From a virus, in IMG/VR virus record IMGVR_UViG_3300049855_000345, positions 1 to 64,000 of that record: a stretch of DNA of 64,000 nucleotides; one strand, written 5' to 3'. The position numbers were made by a program, and so were the translations under genes. Positions 31,165 through 38,391 of this stretch are shown here, in pieces. The notes beneath the pieces are model-generated. The model ran no database searches, had not been told where the DNA came from, and saw nothing but the letters and a program-made list of their open reading frames with translations. The stretch's first letter is position 1. Each line of letters starts with the position of its first letter.

Positions 31165-33819
31165 TCATAAGGTTTTGTCTACGGTAGGCCCGACAGCGTG
31201 CTCTAGGCTAAAGAACGCAGCAATATTACGAAGACGACTAAGCGTCGCACCGTTGACGAAGCTATGCAGGATTTGCACAGCGATTTCCTGCTCCTGCGCA
31301 GCCAGCAGGCGCTTACGCCGAGTTCCACGTTCAGTTAGAGACTTGAACAACTCCGGTTCTAGGTAGTCGATTCCGTAGATTAGTCGGAGGTACTCTTTTC
31401 CTCGAACTTTGAGCGCGGTTTGGTTGGGGAACCCATTTTCCTGGAAGGTAATGGGGTTGCACGGCTTATAGACGAAGCCCTCACCACCCTTAGCGCAGTA
31501 GTTTTCCCAAGCGGTTGCGGACAAGTCACAGAAGAACTCGTCATTGGTATCCACACGTACAGTTTTAACTGGCTTGAGGATGTCGCCTTCTAGACCACGC
31601 AGTACCGTGCAATACTGTTCCCACATATCCTGGTAGAAGCCCAACTTGATGTTATTGAATGGGTTTCTGTTGATTCGACCGTCACGATACCATACGTCGC
31701 CTGTAGCTAGTACATGGAAGGGGTGGACAGTAACAGGGCGTTTTTCCGTATAATTTCGGAGAGAAGCTAGAAAGGCGGCAGACCTAGTATACTCTGCTTC
31801 TGTTCCGAATCGATTACGCCAGATAAGCGAAGCCTCACCGGGCAGCTGGAAGTCACGTTCGATCAGCGAATCCGCCTTATAAGACCAAGGTAGAATCTCT
31901 GCGTCCAACATGATGAAATCCGACTTCATCTTAGGGACGAGGTCACGGTAGATAGCGTCTAGCTCAGGGGCACCACGGTCGAAAAACCGTACCCCAGACC
32001 TGGAGTTTACCGTTACAGCATGCTCGAAGCCTAGCTCCTGAGCAGCCTCAGGATTCTTGAAGCACAGAACGTAGCCGCGACTTCCCATCAACTTTTGTTG
32101 CTCGATAACGTAGCGAATTCCACGCTCTCGGAAATACTTGAACGCGGTGTTTGGGTGCTCTAGGCAAGTATCGCCCTCCGTATAATCAACCGGAGGTAGA
32201 GTCGGACCAAGATAGAAAATCTCATTGGCGTTAGCCAGGAAAGCGCTGGTTTTCACACCTTCAGCGAGGTCCTTTCCAGAAACGATTAGATTGGTGTGCT
32301 GGTAATACAAAGTATCGTACATGATACTGGTGAATGGGTTGGATTCCTCTGCGTCAGCCTTCCGCTTAGCCCTAATGAAGAAAGACGGCTGAAGGAGTCG
32401 AGGGTCTACGTCCTCAGAGAACTGTCGGATAAGCTCTTTGCTCTCATCTTCCGAGAGACCGCGCTTCGCAATTACTGAAGCAAGGTAACTTTGTGGCTCG
32501 ACGATAGGAAGCAAATCTACGTCATAGCGATCAGTAAGAGGGGCCACGATCTCAGCCAGGAAGGATTCCAGGTCGTACTCGATGCGGTGGTCCTTATGCC
32601 GGAACTCACCTGCGGGAATACCGTAGATAGTATTGTAACCCACATTCGGGACAGTAATGAGGATGTTTTTAGCGTTAGTTTGCTTCAGTAGGCTAAGTAC
32701 TGAGGCGCGGTCCGTTTGGTGCAAGTGCTCCAGAATTTCTGTAGCAATGACCACATCGGCATTCATAGCCTCACGGTGCCAGCGTTTCGGGTATGCAATA
32801 TTCTCGACGATAGCCCAAGCGTTGTCCTTAGACAACTTCTCTTTTCGCATGTACTTTTTGAGACGAGAAATCTTCCTCTCATCTGCATCCACGCTGAGAA
32901 CCTTCAGTTCGTTGGGGAACCGAGAGAGCAGCTCCATAGTGAGCTTACCTTCAGAGGTACCCACATCGACAACCTTGTAGAAGTCCCTATCTTCAGTAAT
33001 TTCAGAAAAGATAGTTTTGACAGTGGCCAGCAGCACGTCATGTCGTGCATGGTGGAGTGTATACTTTTGCTCCACATCTTTAGAGTCCTGGCTATTCTCA
33101 CGAGAGACCGTTTCCTCATTCGTAGTCCCGTCTTCGAACTGCTTTACCAAGCTGGCCATGTGCTTGGTTAGCTTTTTAACGATCATGTCTTTATGGGAGC
33201 AGCCGTTAATCCATGAGGACGAAAGGCGGACATACTTATCAACCTGCTCGTTAGTAATATGCGTGTTCCAGGCGAATTTCGCGGTGAACGCAAGGCTCAC
33301 GATATAGATCTTCTGGAGGAACTCAGACACTGACATGTCTTCGAGTGTATTGAATGTATACACTTCTACGAACTCTACGGTATCTACCGGAGAGGGCGCC
33401 GTTGGCGTTGCTTGGATCTTAAGACTCTCTAGCGCTTCCACAAACGCTTTACTCATCTTAGGGAAGGGGCCAAGCTCCGCTTGCTGCGCAGTCTTCAGCT
33501 CGAATTTCTCTTGTGGGAACGTACTTTTGCTTCCGTTCTGCCCAAAGAGCGCAGAACGCAGGCATTCCGAGAGGCCACGGAGATTGAAAGGACAGACAAT
33601 CCAAGGCTCGGGACGCACGTATGCAGCCTCGTTCCTCTCCTTCATCGACTGGGTAAAGACCAGCAAATCGTTCTTTACCAGCAGGCGGTATTCGGTATCG
33701 GAGCTAAACGAGCCGGTGACCGTGCGCCCAGTTTCGTACGTCTTCTCGTACACAGAGCCAGGACGTTTGCAGAGAATCCAGGACAGATCGGGATTATTAC
33801 TGATGAGCTTGAAAAACAT
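31165..33819 (-). CDS. Hen1 methyltransferase fused to Pnkp-type RNA ligase
   Basis: An 884-residue fusion. Residues ~1-240 resemble the bacterial Hen1 N-terminal ligase-activating domain (WILCKRPGSVYEK, YVRPEPWIVCPF, EQVDKYVRLSSSWI). Residues ~253-450 are the Hen1 methyltransferase: VVDVGTSEGKL (SAM site), ATEILEHLHQ giving E361, E364 and H365, then PNVGYN and RHKDHRIEY with H411. Residues ~505-884 match the ligase domain of bacterial Pnkp: LPPVD, LEHPNTAF, IEQQKLMGSRGY with nucleophile K576, SGVRFF, LDAEILPWSYKAD, GGEGFVYKP and RGKEYLRLIYG. Kinase and phosphatase domains of Pnkp are absent. Hen1 2'-O-methylates a repaired 3' end so it resists re-cleavage, and the ligase seals it. Confidence 0.92.
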   Translation of the reverse strand: MFFKLISNNPDLSWILCKRPGSVYEKTYETGRTVTGSFSSDTEYRLLVKNDLLVFTQSMKERNEAAYVRPEPWIVCPFNLRGLSECLRSALFGQNGSKSTFPQEKFELKTAQQAELGPFPKMSKAFVEALESLKIQATPTAPSPVDTVEFVEVYTFNTLEDMSVSEFLQKIYIVSLAFTAKFAWNTHITNEQVDKYVRLSSSWINGCSHKDMIVKKLTKHMASLVKQFEDGTTNEETVSRENSQDSKDVEQKYTLHHARHDVLLATVKTIFSEITEDRDFYKVVDVGTSEGKLTMELLSRFPNELKVLSVDADERKISRLKKYMRKEKLSKDNAWAIVENIAYPKRWHREAMNADVVIATEILEHLHQTDRASVLSLLKQTNAKNILITVPNVGYNTIYGIPAGEFRHKDHRIEYDLESFLAEIVAPLTDRYDVDLLPIVEPQSYLASVIAKRGLSEDESKELIRQFSEDVDPRLLQPSFFIRAKRKADAEESNPFTSIMYDTLYYQHTNLIVSGKDLAEGVKTSAFLANANEIFYLGPTLPPVDYTEGDTCLEHPNTAFKYFRERGIRYVIEQQKLMGSRGYVLCFKNPEAAQELGFEHAVTVNSRSGVRFFDRGAPELDAIYRDLVPKMKSDFIMLDAEILPWSYKADSLIERDFQLPGEASLIWRNRFGTEAEYTRSAAFLASLRNYTEKRPVTVHPFHVLATGDVWYRDGRINRNPFNNIKLGFYQDMWEQYCTVLRGLEGDILKPVKTVRVDTNDEFFCDLSATAWENYCAKGGEGFVYKPCNPITFQENGFPNQTALKVRGKEYLRLIYGIDYLEPELFKSLTERGTRRKRLLAAQEQEIAVQILHSFVNGATLSRLRNIAAFFSLEHAVGPTVDKTL

Positions 33820-33861
33820 TGTGACCTCTGCCGACTGTTATACACGGAGCCGGTGAGTAAT

Positions 33862-34275
33862 TCAAGCGTTTGTATCAGTAACTGGCAGGACCTGCATACC
33901 GTTGACACTGACGGACAGTACCTCGGACGTGGTTAACGTCTTGTACTTATTGGAGCTTACCTGAAGAGCCACTTCCATAGCTCCCCCGATAGCAAAATGT
34001 GCCGGGCTGATGATGGACGCGCCGGGAGTGATAGTTGTTCCGATAAGCCGACTATCAGCGTAAGGACCCGCATACTTTTTGTTAGTGCTGCTGACCTCTA
34101 CTGCATGAGACTTATCGGAAATCTCGGTGATTTTGAAAGTATACGTAGAGTGTTTTGTACGCACGTCAACCACATCATTAAGTGATAAGTCGTAGATGCG
34201 GATGCGGCCTAGGGCGTTTTGGTTGTCCATCTTGGATTTGACTAGTGGATGAATCCCGTGATTGTTGTCCGTCAT
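33862..34275 (-). CDS. Hypothetical protein, 137 aa
   Basis: A beta-rich 137-residue protein with PGASIISPAHFAIGGAMEVA. The start is ATG 34275, or the internal ATG at 34228-34230 (MDNQNALGRIR). Either start lies inside the previous gene, giving a 53-98 nt overlap. No family recognised. Confidence 0.55.
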   Translation of the reverse strand: MTDNNHGIHPLVKSKMDNQNALGRIRIYDLSLNDVVDVRTKHSTYTFKITEISDKSHAVEVSSTNKKYAGPYADSRLIGTTITPGASIISPAHFAIGGAMEVALQVSSNKYKTLTTSEVLSVSVNGMQVLPVTDTNA

Positions 34276-34453
34276 TGGTATCCTCTTTGGTTCGAAACTC
34301 GAAATCCGCTCCTAAGGCCCTGGCTAGTTTACCGATGATCTCTTCCTCGTAGTCGCAGGTAGAATCGCCAACGAGTACGCCGTCAACAAATACTCGGATA
34401 ATTTCTTCACCAAAATACTCGGAGTTCTCCATCTCAACTCGAACAGTAGTCAT
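34178..34453 (-). CDS. Hypothetical protein, 91 aa, with long 3' overlap
   Basis: The first ~60 residues (MTTVRVEMENSEYFGEEIIR, then GKLARALGADFEF) look like a normal small domain. The last ~30 residues are read in a different frame over the next gene and have an odd SRDSSTSQIQDGQPK composition. The gene may have lost its original stop, or a frameshift may join the two. Confidence 0.5.
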   Translation of the reverse strand: MTTVRVEMENSEYFGEEIIRVFVDGVLVGDSTCDYEEEIIGKLARALGADFEFRTKEDTNDGQQSRDSSTSQIQDGQPKRPRPHPHLRLIT

Positions 34454-35793
34454 AGTATTCCTTCGCGGTCAGTACGCAGGCGCATGAATACAGCATTACG
34501 AGCAGAAGCCACCGGCCCAGTTTTGGAGTTGGTTTCGTCTTGGGCTTCCATTTCAACAATAGCCCCCAGTAGCTCTTCCTTGTTCGCTGTGATGTGATCA
34601 CGATCGTCGTCGGTCATACCCTGACCGCACTTGTAGCGTTTTCCTTCAGCATCTTCTACAACTAGCGCGCCTACTTTACCCTCATTACGCCCTGTACCTG
34701 GCTCATATCCTATTATTTTACCGTCGATTGTATGCACAGGTTTAATCTTGGCCCAGAAATGACTGCGGTCATTAAACAAGTACCAGCCGTCCTCGTCTTT
34801 CGCTATAGACCCTTCTTTGCCTGCTTTACGATGTTTGGCGTGTAAATCCATCGCCTCTTCTTCCGAGGCCACAAGAACACTTTCAATCAACTTTAGGTTT
34901 TCACCCTCTTTGCCTGCCAGGAAACCTTCTAGCTGAGCGCGGCGTTGTTTGAAGGGCACGCGATAAATTTCGCCGTCAACTTGGTTGAGATCGATGTAGT
35001 CGAATGCGATGAAAGATATGTTTGCTAGGTTTGCTCGATCCTCATCGTTCATCTTCTTCTTTTTGACGACACCGGTACCGTTCCAGCTATCTTTCAGTAT
35101 TTCACCATCCACTATGCAATCATCAAAGCCGCGGTCCAAAATCTGATCAGCCACGTGGGTTAGATTTGTAGTATACGGCTCAGATTTACCCTGGCGACTA
35201 TAGAATGTGACTTTTCCGTCAACAACCATGGCCTTCAGTCGGTACCCGTCCTCTTTAGGCTCCATATAGTATCTTTTGAACATGTATTTGCTGCGATGCT
35301 TTTCCCATTTATCCGCCAGCATCACCCCAAGGAAGCCATAAGAATTATTCTGTGTAGCTGAAGAGCCCCAGAACTCTTTGCCGAATACTTTGGTAATGGT
35401 AGATTTAGTGCAGCCGATACGAAGATCGTGCGACATCACTCGGTGATACCATTTACCCTCCCGAAGGTCGCAGCATAGGAAAAAGCTTTTGACTTCCTGC
35501 TCTGCAGCTCCTCCCGTAACTTCTCGGGCTTTCAAGCGATCCAGGAGTGCAGAGAACTTCTCCAGAATTTTCTCCTGGAGTGCGTCACCCTCTGGAGACA
35601 TAACCGTGTGGACCTCTGAGGCATCTAGATGGACGTAGTATTTATCTCCACTGTAGGCCCAGAAGAGGATCTTCTTCAGAGCCCCATTATCTTTGGCAGC
35701 CTCTAGCAAGGCGATTTTATCATTACGTCCAGACGTCTTTTCGAGTTGTTCCAGTACATCAAATGCGCGCGTAACTTGGTTGGATCCGTACAT
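34450..35793 (-). CDS. ATP-dependent DNA ligase
   Basis: A 447-residue ligase. Motif I is EPKEDGYR with nucleophile K180, motif III-type CIVDGEIL follows, motif IV is KEGSIAKDEDGWY, and motif V is FWAKIKP. A C-terminal OB-fold region contains KVGALVVEDAEGKRYK. The size and motif spacing fit phage DNA ligases rather than RNA ligases. It seals Okazaki-fragment nicks and repair nicks. It is the first gene after the non-coding tRNA-like region to its right. Confidence 0.9.
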   Translation of the reverse strand: MYGSNQVTRAFDVLEQLEKTSGRNDKIALLEAAKDNGALKKILFWAYSGDKYYVHLDASEVHTVMSPEGDALQEKILEKFSALLDRLKAREVTGGAAEQEVKSFFLCCDLREGKWYHRVMSHDLRIGCTKSTITKVFGKEFWGSSATQNNSYGFLGVMLADKWEKHRSKYMFKRYYMEPKEDGYRLKAMVVDGKVTFYSRQGKSEPYTTNLTHVADQILDRGFDDCIVDGEILKDSWNGTGVVKKKKMNDEDRANLANISFIAFDYIDLNQVDGEIYRVPFKQRRAQLEGFLAGKEGENLKLIESVLVASEEEAMDLHAKHRKAGKEGSIAKDEDGWYLFNDRSHFWAKIKPVHTIDGKIIGYEPGTGRNEGKVGALVVEDAEGKRYKCGQGMTDDDRDHITANKEELLGAIVEMEAQDETNSKTGPVASARNAVFMRLRTDREGIL

Positions 35794-35870
35794 TTCAGCC
35801 TCTCAGAACTATGCTTTGTTACACACATTTACAGTGCATTCATGCAAGTTACTGACCTGAAAGTGCCTTA

Positions 35871-35905
35871 AATAAAAATGCCGAGAAGCTAGCCTGCTTC
35901 TCGGC
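35871..35905 (-). terminator. Strong intrinsic terminator
   Basis: A 10-bp perfect stem GCCGAGAAGC/GCTTCTCGGC with a 6-nt loop is followed on the minus strand by ATTTTTATT. It ends the leftward transcript that carries the permuted tRNA-like element and precedes the DNA ligase gene. Confidence 0.85.
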
Positions 35906-36158
35906 AACCGTTTGTTTTGCCTTTTATAGGGCTGACTACTGTATGCGACACGCGAACGACATTTAAGCCCAACTCTTAGATTTATAACCAACGCCTTACT
36001 GTTAGGCCATCCTGATGCTCAATCGCTAAATCATCGATATAACTTAGAAACTCAGCATCAGGAGGTGAAATTGCACCACCATCTTTGGTCGAGGGATATT
36101 GGGCGATAGAGATCGCGTTTAGTAGCCTTTCTGAGCTTAGGAGTAATAGTTTTAGTGA

Positions 36159-36268
36159 TTGTTTTGCTGCGTCTGCCAGTTTCGCCACCCCCTGACAAAA
36201 GGCTCTATTTAGGAGCCCTTTGTCAGGGAGGCAGGACTCGAACCTGCACGGAGTTACCCACAAAACAA
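36159..36268 (-). tRNA. Circularly permuted tRNA-Leu-like element
   Basis: The 3' half comes first. From 36268 down there is TTGTTTTGT, a class II variable-arm-like GGGTAACTCC, a T-arm GCAGG-TTCGAGT-CCTGC (36231-36247) and CTCCCTG (36224-36230) plus A. A 28-nt linker follows, then the 5' half: CAGGGGG (36188-36194), TG, and the tRNA-Leu D-arm GCG-AAACTGGCAGA-CGC (36169-36185), then AGCAAAACAA. CAGGGGG pairs with CTCCCTG as an acceptor stem, and GCAAAACAA pairs with TTGTTTTGT in the anticodon-stem position. The linker extends the acceptor into a 16-bp hairpin (36190-36205 with 36213-36228). A normal anticodon loop is not visible. The halves are clear; function is not. Confidence 0.6.
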
Positions 36269-36312
36269 GATCGTCATATTGACGTTGAGACTAAGGTTTA
36301 GCTTGTCTCCTA

Positions 36313-36333
36313 CCCCTCACAACATGTGAAGGG
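36313..36333 (-). other. Hairpin between a gene stop and the tRNA-like element
   Basis: On the minus strand CCCTTCACA and TGTGAGGGG form a 9-bp stem with one wobble and a 3-nt loop, beginning 18 nt after the stop codon of the 36351-36749 gene. It has no T-run, so it is probably a processing or structural element of the transcript leading into the tRNA-like halves. Confidence 0.4.
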
Positions 36334-36350
36334 CGAAATCTTAGCTGTAT

Positions 36351-36749
36351 TTACAGCTTGTGTGCGTGTTGCTTTAGAAAAGAGATCATGCGGTCAGCAG
36401 TCATATCGAACTCCGCATATCTGGACGCCACCTTTTCAGCTTCTTCTTGATTCATAATATGGTCTAGATATCCACGGCCGAAGTCAGCCAGTTTAGCCTT
36501 CCAGGCTATTACGCGTCTACTAAAACATTCCTCGGATTCGCGAGGATATCTATAGTCGCCTCTGTAGGGTTCGTCCAGATGAGCGGCTTCGAAGGAATCG
36601 CATCCGCCGCAGCTACCAAATTCGTAATGAACCCATCCGCGTTTTCCTTCAAATTCTACTAGCGCCCAAGACTCGCCCTGATAGCTTCCGAATTTTTCAT
36701 GTTCGATTACACAAGCCCCGGCAGCCTCCATAGCTTGACAGTAACTCAT
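36351..36749 (-). CDS. Hypothetical protein, 132 aa
   Basis: A 132-residue protein with GKRGWVHYEFGSCGGCDSFE, a CGGC pair, and a helical acidic C-terminal half. Its stop precedes the hairpin and tRNA-like element, so it is probably co-transcribed with them. No family recognised. Confidence 0.6.
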   Translation of the reverse strand: MSYCQAMEAAGACVIEHEKFGSYQGESWALVEFEGKRGWVHYEFGSCGGCDSFEAAHLDEPYRGDYRYPRESEECFSRRVIAWKAKLADFGRGYLDHIMNQEEAEKVASRYAEFDMTADRMISFLKQHAHKL

Positions 36750-36751
36750 GT

Positions 36752-37489
36752 TCAGTTACCTAGGACGAATCCGAATAGAACCTTGGAGACTTCCTGCTTC
36801 TTCACATCGACCGAGTTGGCCTGCTCGCGAGCAAAAAGCACAGCATTCTTCAGCTTACGAACGCGGCCAAGAAGCGCCTCCTTTTTGGAGATAGAAAGAG
36901 CCCCAGAGTAGCGGATCTGCTCAAACTTACCAGTAACCTCATCTTCGTGGTACACATCGACTTGGGCCGGATGCTTATCTGTAGCTGCCGCTCGTACGTG
37001 GTTTTTCATCACCTTCTTGCTGCGGTTTTGCCAGGTCTTATCCGTGGCGTAGCACTGCTGGTTATCGTCGAACGACCACTTCTGCGACGCGTCTAGCGTC
37101 GGAAGTTTAGTAATGAAGGTCTCAACATCGTTGAGCTGCTTCTCCAGGAAAAGAAGGTAGGTAACAGGAACATGGCTAACCAGGACCTGGTTATCAACCA
37201 CGATGTCAGCAAAAGCATTGCTGCTATTAGTATAGTCCTTAGTCGCTGTCACATCCCAGAGGGGAGCAAGAGCATCGGCAAACTGCTTAAGCACATCGTC
37301 AGACTTCAACTGTACATGCTGGCGTTCATCTGGTAGGGTTTCACCGCCTTCAACAGATGGCGTATACGTACGAACGCGACCCTCATAAAGCTCCGGCTTC
37401 TGCGACTTCTGGTGAAGTGCGCTCACTGCCTCGTGGCTCTTATTCTTTTCGCCCTTTTCAATCGCCAGAATCTGATTTAGTTTTGTCAT
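36752..37489 (-). CDS. Conserved phage protein of unknown function (DUF7873-like)
   Basis: A 245-residue protein starting MTKLNQILAIEKGEKNKSHE and containing WDVTATKDYTNSSNAFADIV and VPVTYLLFLEKQLNDVETF. This pattern recurs in unknown proteins of large phages, and I associate it with DUF7873, though I cannot confirm it here. No catalytic site is evident. It is expressed in the SbcCD-side transcript. Confidence 0.65.
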   Translation of the reverse strand: MTKLNQILAIEKGEKNKSHEAVSALHQKSQKPELYEGRVRTYTPSVEGGETLPDERQHVQLKSDDVLKQFADALAPLWDVTATKDYTNSSNAFADIVVDNQVLVSHVPVTYLLFLEKQLNDVETFITKLPTLDASQKWSFDDNQQCYATDKTWQNRSKKVMKNHVRAAATDKHPAQVDVYHEDEVTGKFEQIRYSGALSISKKEALLGRVRKLKNAVLFAREQANSVDVKKQEVSKVLFGFVLGN

Positions 37490-37550
37490 GATATTAAGTC
37501 TCCTTTTTAGATTGTGTTAGACTGTATACGTAACTCTTACTTTGTGCGTG

Positions 37551-38375
37551 TCAAGAGGCTTTCGCTCTCTTTTTCTTAGTTGTACCAGGAACTGCAGTAA
37601 ACTCCAGTTGTTGCCCCGGCACCGCGTTCAGATTTGCTACTATAAACTCGAAGTCGTCCTGGTTTATTGCGTACGATGTGATGATTTTTGCACGATCCTC
37701 ACTATTGACCACAAAACCGTAGAAAGCACGCCATAGTTCTTCTGAAGCCTTGTCTGTCTCGATGGCCTTCTCTAGCTCCGCCAATACTTTCACGTTTACG
37801 CCAACCGCCAAGGCAGGCTTACGGGCTGAGGATACCCATGCCTTCTTGTTGATTTGCTTCGTGATGTACTTACAGGCGGCTATTACGAAATCTTTGGAGT
37901 CTGTCTGAAGCTCTTTATATGAAGCAGTTACTGCCTGTATAAGTTCTTTGAAAGTAATGCCTTTGGTCAGCTCTCCGTTGACTGCTAGCGCCTTTTCTGT
38001 TACTGTGAACGTCTCTTTCTCGTCATTACTGAGTAGTGAATTAAACTCTTCTGGGGTGACAATGCGCTTTGTCCAACCTATCGTAGCATCACCAGTTACG
38101 TCTGGCAGCTTTGTCCCTTCGATTTGGCACAGCACGGAGGGGTCTTCGAATAGTACGAAGCTCTCTACTTCTCCTTCGCCCATCTTTTGCAGTTCAGGCA
38201 AATCACGAACGGACTTGAGGAACACCACAGGTTTCCTCCCATCCTTCTGCTGTAGGAAAATGCGGAAGTCCGAGGCTGTAGATCGGTCGTGGTAGAACAC
38301 TCGGTATTTTTCCCGGTCCACGGTAATAACAGCAACTCCAGGTGATGTAAACGCTAGTCCAATAAGTTTCGCCAT
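37551..38375 (-). CDS. Hypothetical protein, 274 aa
   Basis: The start at 38373-38375 (MAKLIGLAFTSPGVAVITVD) follows CGGAG at good spacing, so the longer open frame to 38447 is not used. Mixed alpha/beta protein with a basic tail (GTTKKKRAKAS). Position directly downstream of the gp46/SbcC gene suggests a recombination or DNA-processing link, without direct evidence. Confidence 0.6.
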   Translation of the reverse strand: MAKLIGLAFTSPGVAVITVDREKYRVFYHDRSTASDFRIFLQQKDGRKPVVFLKSVRDLPELQKMGEGEVESFVLFEDPSVLCQIEGTKLPDVTGDATIGWTKRIVTPEEFNSLLSNDEKETFTVTEKALAVNGELTKGITFKELIQAVTASYKELQTDSKDFVIAACKYITKQINKKAWVSSARKPALAVGVNVKVLAELEKAIETDKASEELWRAFYGFVVNSEDRAKIITSYAINQDDFEFIVANLNAVPGQQLEFTAVPGTTKKKRAKAS

Positions 38376-38391
38376 AAATGCTCCGAATATA

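Noticed and set aside
35809-35991. A 60-codon leftward frame
   Set aside because: It runs through the strong terminator at 35871-35905 and has no ribosome-binding site or natural composition.
35982-36263. A 93-codon leftward frame across the tRNA-like element
   Set aside because: The first third is a translation of T-arm and D-arm sequence (FESCLPDKG and VAKLADA are typical of tRNA read as protein). Only a shorter GTG-started frame after the D-arm could be real, and it overlaps the tRNA 5' half.
36159-36268. Two-piece tmRNA
   Set aside because: The D-arm has a full tRNA-Leu stem and there is no G3-U70 pair or Ala-Ala-ending tag frame.
36159-36350. Group I intron in permuted order around the tRNA halves
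   Set aside because: A TAGTCTC plus hairpin just before the 3' half is suggestive, but no convincing P3-P8 core or guanosine-site elements could be assembled by eye. Kept as an alternative to test.
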